Assembly (NCBI GenBank): GCA_964398185.1
Contig: CAYNML010000018.1
Span: 14,042 to 78,041, forward strand
Direction of reading: 5' to 3'
From: Fen-1058 sp964398185
GTDB taxonomy: Bacteria > Chloroflexota > Anaerolineae > Fen-1058
DNA length: 64,000 nt
Below, in pieces: positions 16,076 through 22,929 of this stretch; within the stretch, counting starts at the first letter, position 1; every line of letters starts with the position of its first letter. The notes beneath the pieces were generated by a model. It was not told the origin of the DNA and ran no database searches. It was given only the letters and a program-made list of their open reading frames with translations. A program made the position numbers and the translations under genes.

Positions 16076-16795
16076 TTAGAAATACTCAATCTTTCCGTTG
16101 TATTCGATCTCGGTCAATTTCAAATCACCGTAGGGCAGATCGCCACTCGGTAGTTTCCACACCGCCTGCCCGTGAATCGGCAAGTTCAAGCCCGCCAGCG
16201 TCCCGTACTCCATGATCGGCGTTGTCCACGTGTCCAGCGTGTACTGGCCCTTGTTCTCACGGTAGCGCTGGGTGATGAAGTTCGTCAGGCGCCCCATTTC
16301 ATCGGTGAGGAAGCGCGCCGTCACGCTCCTGCCGTAGTCGGTGAACGTCGCGTCAAACGCGCCGTCAGCCACGGCCTGCAAGGTCACGTAGTCGCTCAGC
16401 AGCGCGGTCGGGAACCACATCATCTCGTTCAGGTAGCGCAGCATCGTGCCCTGATCGAGCTCCGGCCCGCGCGCATCGAAGACGGTGTACAGCTCGGCGA
16501 TCTTGCCGAACATGTGGCCGTGCCCGGCTTTGTACGTGTCATCGCCTTTGACGATCCACAGGCCGAACATCTTGAAGCGCGCTTTCCAGTGAAACGCAGG
16601 CGGATTCGTGGTGTAGAACTGCTCGGCCTTGATGGGCAGCCACGGCTTGTCCGCGCCCAGGCGGAAGATGCCTTCGTATTTGAGGCGCACGGTGTTGATC
16701 CACGGCTGGCCCACCATCCCCGTGTAATTCAGATAGCGCTGCGCCGGTTCGGGCAAGTTCTTCAGCATATCAGCAGTCACAATGCGGTTGTTCAT
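16076..16795 (-). CDS. DUF6544-like protein
   Basis: A 239-residue cytoplasmic protein starting at ATG 16795 behind AGGAG. The opening LPEPAQRYLNYTGMVG and the following VRLKYEG match the conserved start of the DUF6544 (formerly DUF6920) family, and MMWFPTALLSD is its internal landmark. The predicted fold is a lipocalin- or LolA-like beta-barrel, so lipid or small-molecule binding is possible, but no function is established. It is the lone minus-strand gene between the terminator at 16033 and the palindrome at 16841. Confidence 0.75.
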   Translation of the reverse strand: MNNRIVTADMLKNLPEPAQRYLNYTGMVGQPWINTVRLKYEGIFRLGADKPWLPIKAEQFYTTNPPAFHWKARFKMFGLWIVKGDDTYKAGHGHMFGKIAELYTVFDARGPELDQGTMLRYLNEMMWFPTALLSDYVTLQAVADGAFDATFTDYGRSVTARFLTDEMGRLTNFITQRYRENKGQYTLDTWTTPIMEYGTLAGLNLPIHGQAVWKLPSGDLPYGDLKLTEIEYNGKIEYF

Positions 16796-16840
16796 GATGA
16801 TCTCCTGGTCGAGTTAAGAAGCATTGGCTCGTCAACCCGT

Positions 16841-16983
16841 CGTTGCGAGCGCTTCTTAGCGAAGCAATCTTTAGTGAGTTAGTGAGATAGTGCGATAGTG
16901 TCATCGCGCGCGTTGCTCAGCGAAGCAGTCTCCCGATCTGGCGTTGAGATTGCTTCGTCGCAAAAAGCGCTCCTCGCAATGAC
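16841..16983. repeat. CGTCATTGCGAG palindromic element, copy 2 (expanded)
   Basis: Two nested copies of the GAAGCAATC / GATTGCTTC arms lie between CGTTGCGAGCG and CGCTCCTCGCAATGAC. The middle carries a short run of TTAGTGAGT / GATAGTG repeats. Confidence 0.75.
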
Positions 16984-16989
16984 AGTGGT

Positions 16990-18599
16990 TTAGCGTCGGC
17001 GTTTCCACGTTTTTTCGATCGGCCCAGCCAGCATGAAGATTACCATGCCGATCAGACACAGCCAGCCCACCCAATCGCCGAGGAAGACCTGCGGGGTGTC
17101 GGCTGTCCCGATCGGCACCTCGGCGATCACCAACGCTTCTTTGCCCTGCGAACTGGATGCCAGCGACAGGATACGCCCGTACGGATCGACGATGACGGAA
17201 TCGAACTGCGTATCCGCTTTGATCAGCGCCACGCGATTTTCGATGGCGCGATACATCGGCATGATGTATTCCTTGTCGGACAACTCCGGCCAGTCGTTGG
17301 ACGGCGCGGCGATGATCTGCGCGCCGTTGCGGGCCGCGCCCCGCGCGGTGTCGGCAAACGTCAGGTCGTAGCAAATGATCGTGCCGAGTTTGCCGCCTGG
17401 CGTATCGAACACGGGATAGCCGTCGTGCGCCAGGCTGGTCTCGCCCGCGTAACTGACCGGATGCGCTTTGCTATACGTTCCCAGAAATTCACCCTGCGGC
17501 GAGACGACGACCACCTGATTGTACAACNNNNNNNNNNNNNNNNNNNNNNNNNNNNNNNNNNNNNNNNNNNNNNNNNNNNNNNNNNNNNNNNNNNNNNNNN
17601 NNNNNNNNNNNNNNNNNNNNNNNNNNNATACGTTCCCAGAAATTCACCCTGCGGCGAGACGACGACCACCTGATTGTACAACCCTTCCGGCGCACGCAGT
17701 CCAAAGCCGATGACGAGATAGACGTTGTTCTCCTGCGCGAGGCGTTGAAAGACATCACTGTTGCGCTGACGCGGATCATAGTTCAGCGCGCCTTCCGGCC
17801 ACACCACGATCTGCGCGCCTTTGCGGGCCGCGTCGCGCGTGCCGCGCGCCAGGTTCGGCACGGTGGGATAGTGTGGCTGAACAGCGGCCACCGTAACGCG
17901 CGGTGTCGTCGGCGTTTGATGCAGCAGCGCACCCAGCACGATCCAGATCACGGCGATCAACCCCAACCCGATCGACCAGCGACGGGCCAACGGCAGGGGT
18001 GCCGTGATCCGATCGGATGGTGTAGGCCGATCGGCTGTGTACCGATCATATTGCGCGATCACCAACAGTGACAGCGCGTAGTTGATCAACATCGCCAGCA
18101 GGCTGAGGCCGTAAATGCCGAAGATGCTGATCGGTTGAACGATCAGCGGCGTGCGGTAGAAGGCATAGCCGATGAAGCCGCCCGTCCCGATGATCAAGCC
18201 GCGTATCAACTCGATGCCCACCCAGATCACCGCGCCTTCCAGCACGAACCATTTGAAACGCGTGCGCTCGTGGAAGCGGCGCGACCCGCTTTCGGCGAGC
18301 AAGACGATTAGCATCACACCCGGCGTCAAGAACTTCAGAAACGGCGAAGCCTCGATCATGGCCGTGGGGAAGTGGCTGAGGATCACCAATCCGATAAATC
18401 CGCCGATGCCGATGGCGGGCGCAAGGTTGGCGAGGCGCAGCGGCAGTACGCGATACTGCGCGAACAACATCGGCACCAAGCTGATCAGCGCGAACGGCCA
18501 CAGGCCGTAGGGCGGCAGCGCCAGCAGCAGCAGCCCGGCACTGAGCACGGCTAAAAGCAGACCCACGACGACGCGCAATACCAATTTGATTTGTGTCAT
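16990..18599 (-). CDS. lnt: Apolipoprotein N-acyltransferase, split by an assembly gap
   Basis: About seven N-terminal membrane helices are followed by a nitrilase domain beginning VTVAAVQPHY (near 236). After collapsing the spurious gap the catalytic residues are E269 (VVWPEGALNY), K326 (TYSKAHPV) and C358 (GTIICYDLTF). Removing the 100 N and one copy of the 55-base duplicate (17473-17527 equals 17628-17682) restores one open frame of 485 codons, giving 484 residues, close to the usual 500. Lnt adds the third acyl chain to lipoproteins such as the BMP protein in this window. The start at ATG 18599 has GAGGAC upstream. As written in the scaffold the gene looks broken, but this is an assembly artefact. 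Confidence 0.9.
17528..17627. other. Assembly gap (100 N) inside lnt
   Basis: Flanked on both sides by the identical 55 bases 17473-17527 and 17628-17682. Merging the two copies keeps the lnt frame, so no sequence is missing. Confidence 0.9.
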
Positions 18600-18627
18600 G
18601 ATAAGTCCTCGGTTACTACTCAGCCAC

Positions 18628-18733
18628 CGTCATTGCGAGCGCAGTTTGCGAAGCAATCTCCGTGATAATCGGCGAATGTTGTCGGCTGCGATGGAGATTG
18701 CTTCGTCGCTGAGAAGCGCTCCTCGCAATGATA
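18628..18733. repeat. CGTCATTGCGAG palindromic element, copy 3
   Basis: Outer arms CGTCATTGCGAGCG and CGCTCCTCGCAATGA and inner arms GAAGCAATCTCC and GGAGATTGCTTCG, upstream of lnt and downstream of the LiaF-like gene's terminator. Confidence 0.8.
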
Positions 18734-18765
18734 GCTGAGCAGTTGCTCTAGATCATAGCCGGACA

Positions 18766-18820
18766 GCAACAAAAACTCCCCCGTCGCCGGAGGAGTTTCG
18801 ATCCTGGTCATGTGGCCAGG
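18766..18820 (-). terminator. Tandem-hairpin terminator family, copy a
   Basis: On the minus strand: a small hairpin CCTGG...CCAGG, then the main stem GAAACTCCTCCGG / CGGGGGAGTTTTTGTTG with its T-tract. It follows the stop at 18845. Relatives are at 19442-19508, 20371-20424, 22852-22906, 29670-29738, 30262-30306, 31131-31197 and 34359-34420. Confidence 0.8.
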
Positions 18821-18844
18821 TTTGGATGATGTTGTCGTGAGCAG

Positions 18845-19411
18845 TTAGCGCCCGTCGTTCTGGCGGCGGCGCGCCCCGATGAAGCTGCCTGCCAGCAGGA
18901 CAACGCCCAGCCCGATGATGAACAGCGGCCACACGCGCGAACTGATGTGCACGAAGTCGATGCTCGTCGCAGCGTTGAGAACCAGATTGGACATGAGGCA
19001 GAGCACCACACCGGCCACAGTGACAGCCAGTCCGGCGCGCACTTTATCTGCGCGGCGCTTGAAGATACCGTAAATCAACAAGCCGACTCCAGCCGAGGCC
19101 GGGACGATCAGCGCCCAGGTGTAGGCCCACGACTCGTAGGTGTCGGTGGCGTCTTGATAGCCCAACAGCAGACCCGTGCCGGTGATGATGCCGCCCAGAA
19201 TAGCCAGCGGCTCGCCGAACGAACCTTCAATGCTGATCGCGCCGATGAGCAGCACGACGCCCGGCGCGATGATGTAGAACGGCCACGCCGCAGATGACAG
19301 ACGCAGACCGAAGACTTCTTCCAGCAAAAAGAAGATACCTACGGCGACGAGCAGCAGCCCAAACATGCGGGCCGCTGCAGCTAACTTGGAATTGGTGGTC
19401 AGGCTGGACAT
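18845..19411 (-). CDS. Small multi-pass membrane protein (LiaI/LiaF-like)
   Basis: A 188-residue protein made almost wholly of about six hydrophobic segments with short loops. Its pattern (RMFGLLLVAVGIFFLLEE..., WPLFIIGLGVVLLAG) resembles the DUF5668/LiaI-LiaF-like membrane region common in Chloroflexota and Firmicutes. It ends in a basic tail, GARRRQNDGR. It lacks the C-terminal LiaF domain. AGGAG precedes ATG 19411. Proteins of this type are often linked to envelope-stress sensing, but no partner kinase is adjacent here. The smaller relative at 29221 has the same fold. Confidence 0.75.
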   Translation of the reverse strand: MSSLTTNSKLAAAARMFGLLLVAVGIFFLLEEVFGLRLSSAAWPFYIIAPGVVLLIGAISIEGSFGEPLAILGGIITGTGLLLGYQDATDTYESWAYTWALIVPASAGVGLLIYGIFKRRADKVRAGLAVTVAGVVLCLMSNLVLNAATSIDFVHISSRVWPLFIIGLGVVLLAGSFIGARRRQNDGR

Positions 19412-19441
19412 GAGATTGCTCCTGGTAGTTTGATGCTGCCA

Positions 19442-19508
19442 TCATACGCCCCTTTCAACAAAAACTCCCCCATCGCTGGGGGAGTTTCGATCCTGGTCAA
19501 CTGGCTAG
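19442..19508 (-). terminator. Tandem-hairpin terminator family, copy b
   Basis: On the minus strand, right after the PlsC stop at 19510: the conserved linker GACCAGGATCGAAACTCC, a perfect GGGGGAGTTT stem, TTTTTGTTG, then GGGGCGTATGAT. The last part is shared with other copies and may supply a -10 element for the next gene. Confidence 0.8.
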
Positions 19509-19509
19509 A

Positions 19510-20223
19510 TCAGCTGAGAGAGGCACTCAACGGCCAGCTGGAATTCAAGAGCCGCTGGGCGCTGCGATCCACCAGGCGCCTGATTTCCTGCATGAGCACA
19601 TCCGTCGAACGCTTGACCGCCTCGCGATCGTCGGCCGGATGGTCAAAGCGTAGGGCGCGGCCCATCGTCGCTTCATAAGCGCCCAGCCAGAACCAGCGCA
19701 TCTGCTCCTGCACGCCGAATTGATCCAGCTGCCGCGTCGCCACAAAGTGCCGATCGAGCGCAATGCCCATCGGTACCAGCGGAACCTGGGCCATGGCCGC
19801 CAGCCTCACGGCGCCGGTGTGCGCGGCGGCGAATTGCCCATCCTCTCCACTCAAGGCGCCTTCAGGGAAAATGCCCACGGTGTGGCCGCCGTTCAGCAGC
19901 TGTACCGCCTCCTCGAAAGCTTCACGTCCACGGCTGCGATAGACGGGGATGTGCCCCGCCAGCCGCAGGAAGCGACCCAGCAGCGGCAGCTTGAACGCAT
20001 CCTCCGTGATCAAGATGTAGATCGGATCAAACGGCCAGGACATCGCCAGGAACGGATCGGTCGTGGTGGGATGGTTGGCGGCGATCACTTTGGGGCCGGG
20101 CGGCACGTCGGCTTCCCATTCGATCTCCGAGCGCATCAGGCGGCGCACATAGAAATACGCCGCGCGCCGGCCCAGTTGGTTGAAGAAGCGTGTTGTCGCC
20201 GATGGGTTGAGTGTTTTCTCCAT
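19510..20223 (-). CDS. 1-acyl-sn-glycerol-3-phosphate acyltransferase family protein (PlsC-like)
   Basis: A 237-residue acyltransferase. Motif I HPTTTD (H51-D56) is the catalytic HX4D, and motif III FPEG (119-122) binds the glycerol phosphate. A PVYRSRGREAFEE segment corresponds to motif II. Only a weak N-terminal hydrophobic stretch is seen, so membrane association may be peripheral. The enzyme probably transfers a second acyl chain to lysophosphatidate in phospholipid synthesis, though related enzymes act on other acceptors. AAGGATG precedes ATG 20223. Confidence 0.9.
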   Translation of the reverse strand: MEKTLNPSATTRFFNQLGRRAAYFYVRRLMRSEIEWEADVPPGPKVIAANHPTTTDPFLAMSWPFDPIYILITEDAFKLPLLGRFLRLAGHIPVYRSRGREAFEEAVQLLNGGHTVGIFPEGALSGEDGQFAAAHTGAVRLAAMAQVPLVPMGIALDRHFVATRQLDQFGVQEQMRWFWLGAYEATMGRALRFDHPADDREAVKRSTDVLMQEIRRLVDRSAQRLLNSSWPLSASLS

Positions 20224-20370
20224 GGATGATCATCCTTGCAGACCGGGTTAAAACAGCGATTCGCTGTGGGTTTGATGATAACACGTCCGGCGGGTGTGCG
20301 CCTATCGCGGCGCTAACAACCGGCTATCAGGTCGGAATGGACTGATCGCTGCGTTCAGCATACGCTTCTT

Positions 20371-20424
20371 TCAGCAAAAACTCCCCCATCAGCGGGGGAG
20401 TTTGAATGCCGGTCAAGTGGTCAG
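20371..20424 (-). terminator. Tandem-hairpin terminator family, copy c
   Basis: On the minus strand CCTGACCACTTGACC, a divergent linker, then an ACTCCCCC...GGGGGAGT stem and a T-run. It follows the gene remnant at 20552-20632, with the 20446-20544 inverted repeat in between. The remaining sequence from 20224 to 20370 holds no recognised feature. Confidence 0.75.
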
Positions 20425-20445
20425 GATCAAGTTAAGGGGCGGCAG

Positions 20446-20544
20446 AGACCTCGGAGGTTTTGATCGATCAGCAGGCCCGGCTCGATCGTCGATCCGAACG
20501 ATGATCAGTCAAGGCCCGATCATCCGTTAAAACCTCCGAGGTCT
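20446..20544. repeat. 16-bp perfect inverted repeat with a GATC-rich loop
   Basis: AGACCTCGGAGGTTTT (20446-20461) and its exact complement (20529-20544) enclose 67 bases rich in CGATC and GATCA words. It lies just 3' of the 20552-20632 remnant, so it may act as that gene's terminator. It resembles the arms of the CCTCCGGGAGG family. Confidence 0.7.
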
Positions 20545-20551
20545 TTTCGCT

Positions 20552-20632
20552 TTACGCCTTCTTGGCGACACGAGTGGTCGCAGCCTTCTGGGGAGCCGCC
20601 CACTGCGTGGTTAAGGCCGCCGCGTCTTGCAT
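20552..20632 (-). pseudogene. C-terminal remnant of an unidentified gene
   Basis: Minus strand: MQDAAALTTQWAAPQKAATT followed by RVAKKA and TAA, 26 codons. The preceding in-frame codons (VTRLFRI) run back to a stop. High GC and an alanine/lysine-rich tail match the host genome, whereas the DNA just upstream (20640 onward) is AT-rich. This suggests the AT-rich island replaced the body of a gene and left this tail with its terminator. A genuine tiny gene is possible but has no RBS. Confidence 0.35.
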
Positions 20633-20649
20633 GATGCGAAATAATCGAG

Positions 20650-20832
20650 TCACACAGCAAGGTCAGTTAAATCAAAATTGCCGCTATTGAATTCAACCAG
20701 CCTTACCCAATCAATTGCGCCAGACGAATCACAGAATTCGTCGATGAATGTCTTGGTAAAACGATTGACGACGTTACTTCGTTGTTTGAGAAAAGCCTCG
20801 TTGTGCTCTCGTGCTTTATAACAGCGGATCAA
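20650..20832 (-). CDS. Small hypothetical protein in AT-rich island
   Basis: A 60-residue product (MIRCYKAREHNEAFLKQ..., ending GNFDLTDLAV) whose ATG overlaps the TGA of the upstream gene as ATGA (20829-20832). No known domain is recognised. Its base composition is far lower in GC than the flanking host genes. It could be a separate coupled gene or the frameshifted end of the 20829 protein. Confidence 0.45.
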   Translation of the reverse strand: MIRCYKAREHNEAFLKQRSNVVNRFTKTFIDEFCDSSGAIDWVRLVEFNSGNFDLTDLAV

Positions 20833-21107
20833 ACATGCTGTGTTCTGTAAATGGCATCTGCAATCGCATCATACCAATGAATATATCTAGGTAATTGTTC
20901 GATCACAGACAAGAGTTCCTCTGAAGTAAGCGGTCTCGATAGTTGTTCGGCTGCGACTGTCTCAATATCTGCAATGCAGAGCGAATAAATGATTCTGGCT
21001 TTTTCACGCTTCTGTTTCCATCGATAGTAATTTAACAAAGGATGTATTAACCATCTCCAGAACCTAGATTTCCTACTACTTGTGTTGGATATAGTGCGAA
21101 AATTCAT
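20829..21107 (-). CDS. Small hypothetical protein in AT-rich island
   Basis: A 92-residue product with a basic N-terminus (MNFRTISNTSSRKSRFWRWL) and an acidic helical second half containing RPLTSEELLSVIEQLPRYI. No signal peptide or recognised family. It precedes and overlaps the 60-residue gene by four bases. Both lie downstream of the nuclease gene on the same strand and share its AT-rich composition, so they probably arrived together. Function unknown. Confidence 0.5.
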   Translation of the reverse strand: MNFRTISNTSSRKSRFWRWLIHPLLNYYRWKQKREKARIIYSLCIADIETVAAEQLSRPLTSEELLSVIEQLPRYIHWYDAIADAIYRTQHV

Positions 21108-21213
21108 ACCGCCCCCACCATGCTTATAGATTGCAATCTTCTCAAACGATAACCTCAGGAAAGTGGTGATTCGTTTTCGATTTGCATCCTCACAGAATTA
21201 GAATGGTATGCTT

Positions 21214-22416
21214 CTATGTCTCAATGACCTCAAAGTCAACCTCAAGCTTCTTGCACAAATCACCTAAAACCTTAAGACCTCTCTCGCGCGAGTAGTGACT
21301 TTCCAATGTGTAGCCCTTGTATTTTATTGGATAGAAAAACTCTCGGCCATTTGGATGAATGGATGGAACTGCATTAGTCAAAATATATCGTTGGCTACTG
21401 CTGCCCCATGGTAATGGAATGCGCAACACCAACTGCTGATCGACTATGTACTCCAATATTGCTGAAAACAAGTCTCTAATTGTATCAGCCGCAAATACTT
21501 TTGCGTTGATCTTTACGGCTAATCTGCCAGTTACCCTGCCCTTAGAAGGGACAGTGTCTGAAACACTATAATCGATAGTTCCAGTTGTTGTCAGCGCATC
21601 ATAGATCAAATCAAAGACTTCACTGTACTTTTCATAGAGTGCTATTGCCATCTGCTTTTCTTCGTCTGTCGTCGCCATTTTAATTCCTCGATACCGGGTG
21701 GTGAGATTCTTGATGTATTGAACAATGAATGGCTCAACCTTTCGATTTAAGTTCGGATGAGCCAAAACAGCCGCGAGAAACACGTCGTTTAAGAGCTGAT
21801 AATCTAAACAATACCACCTATTATCGCCGACTGTAACTTGTGGCGATTCTTCTAAATGCGGCGTAAGATAAACCAATAGATTTACATCGTTCTCGTGGTT
21901 CTGGTACAACCAATCAGCATAGCGTTTCGCTTGTTCGGGAACAGGTTTGGAATCTATCTTAAGCTCGATGAGGAGGTTGAGCTTGCCAGTTTTCCCCGCA
22001 TTGTCCGAGAAGTCTGCTGTCAGGTATACATCGAAACGACCTACACCATCAATACTTGTTTCAGTTGAAAGAAATTCATTTGGCGTTACTTCAACGTCTG
22101 AAAAATCAAGAGCCGGCAAAAGCGTTAAAAACTCGTGTTTCAAATGTTCTGCTGGCTTTAGGCAGCGATTATTGATTAGCAATAAGAGAAATCGACGTAG
22201 TGAAAAGGTCAACAACAAATGCGAGCCGTTTGGATCAAGCAGCCAGCCTAGAAAAGATGAATGCCATCGTTCGTAATGGGCGCGTCCTACAATTCGAAAA
22301 ATATTCGGTTCATTCAGAATATTCTCAAAGCGAACAAAATCCGGCTCGGAAATGAGGTTAATCAGTTTTTGGCTCAGGCTCTCGGCCTGCATGCGTCTAT
22401 GTGTTTTTGTGGCCAT
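21214..22416 (-). CDS. PD-(D/E)XK nuclease family protein
   Basis: I start this at ATG 22416 (MATKTHRRMQ...), giving 400 residues; the frame is open upstream inside the methyltransferase fragment. The N-terminal part has RAHYERWHSSFLGWLLDP, a landmark of PD-(D/E)XK_4-type proteins. The catalytic-type motif is LLIELKIDSK (E-x-K), preceded by FDVYLTADFSDN with the first acidic residue. The second half is unassigned. It is probably a DNA endonuclease of restriction type. Its 5' end overlaps a truncated methyltransferase, suggesting a former restriction-modification pair. Composition is AT-rich compared with the host. Confidence 0.75.
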   Translation of the reverse strand: MATKTHRRMQAESLSQKLINLISEPDFVRFENILNEPNIFRIVGRAHYERWHSSFLGWLLDPNGSHLLLTFSLRRFLLLLINNRCLKPAEHLKHEFLTLLPALDFSDVEVTPNEFLSTETSIDGVGRFDVYLTADFSDNAGKTGKLNLLIELKIDSKPVPEQAKRYADWLYQNHENDVNLLVYLTPHLEESPQVTVGDNRWYCLDYQLLNDVFLAAVLAHPNLNRKVEPFIVQYIKNLTTRYRGIKMATTDEEKQMAIALYEKYSEVFDLIYDALTTTGTIDYSVSDTVPSKGRVTGRLAVKINAKVFAADTIRDLFSAILEYIVDQQLVLRIPLPWGSSSQRYILTNAVPSIHPNGREFFYPIKYKGYTLESHYSRERGLKVLGDLCKKLEVDFEVIET

Positions 22417-22649
22417 AGATGCTCTTTGACGTTCAAAATGATAGTGCCAGTAGGCTTCAACACCCGTTGAAATTGTTCTGCTTTGGGCATGAACCACTCA
22501 ACATACTCATCCGGGCTAATACCCCCGTAAGTCTTTTGACGCTGGTCCGCATAGGGCGGAGACGTGAAGATCAAATCAACGGAGCCAGCCGGCAGTGATT
22601 TCAACACCTCTTCACAGTCGCCTAACAAGATTCGGTTTAGATAGTCCAT
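22374..22649 (-). pseudogene. Truncated site-specific DNA methyltransferase (N-terminus only)
   Basis: Ninety-one codons starting MDYLNRILLGDCEEVLKSLP and carrying motif IV, TSPPYADQRQKTYGG, then VLKPTGTIILNVKEH. These are the first ~75 residues of a beta-type N4-cytosine or N6-adenine methyltransferase, normally 280-350 residues. After KEH the frame passes directly into the start of the nuclease gene, read in another phase, and stops at 22374. The target-recognition region and the SAM-binding motif I (FxGxG) are missing, so it cannot be active. This looks like an internal deletion joining methylase head to nuclease start. Confidence 0.75.
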
Positions 22650-22685
22650 TTCAAATTACTCAATAATATTGGGTAGACTGAACAA

Positions 22686-22712
22686 ATTATAACGTATATG
22701 GCTGGAAGTCAA
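22686..22712 (-). promoter_or_regulatory. Promoter candidate of the AT-rich restriction-type island
   Basis: On the minus strand TTGACT (22712-22707), a 15-base spacer and TATAAT (22691-22686), about 36 bases before the methyltransferase ATG at 22649. The spacer is short. No gene is seen between 22692 and 22851. Confidence 0.4.
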
Positions 22713-22851
22713 CTGGCAGCATGGTTCATGCAATACAGTCATGATCTGAACGAGGTGCAATAAATGGAGGGTCCTCAGGTCTGCCACGTGCAAGTATAAC
22801 GCAGAACAAAGGCGCGGGTCAAACAAGGCCGTTGCGCATGGGGCAGGGCCA

Positions 22852-22906
22852 CAATGCAAAACTCCCCCGTCGCCGGAGGAGTTTCGATCTTGGTCAAGTG
22901 GACAGG
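22852..22906 (-). terminator. Tandem-hairpin terminator family, copy d
   Basis: On the minus strand, following the P-type ATPase stop at 22930: CCTGTCCACTTGACCAAGAT, then GAAACTCCTCCGG / CGGGGGAGTTTT. Confidence 0.8.
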
Positions 22907-22929
22907 TGTCAGGCCGTGGTGATCGCACT

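Noticed and set aside
18620..18811. Short frame with the recurrent peptide MTRIETPPATGEF (also near 31190 and 23000)
   Set aside because: It is the translation of the repeated terminator, which explains the identical peptide at several sites; no RBS or coding character.
22697..22762. 21-codon + strand frame MAGSQLAAWFMQYSHDLNEV
   Set aside because: No RBS, not conserved to my knowledge and overlapping the island promoter; too short to support.
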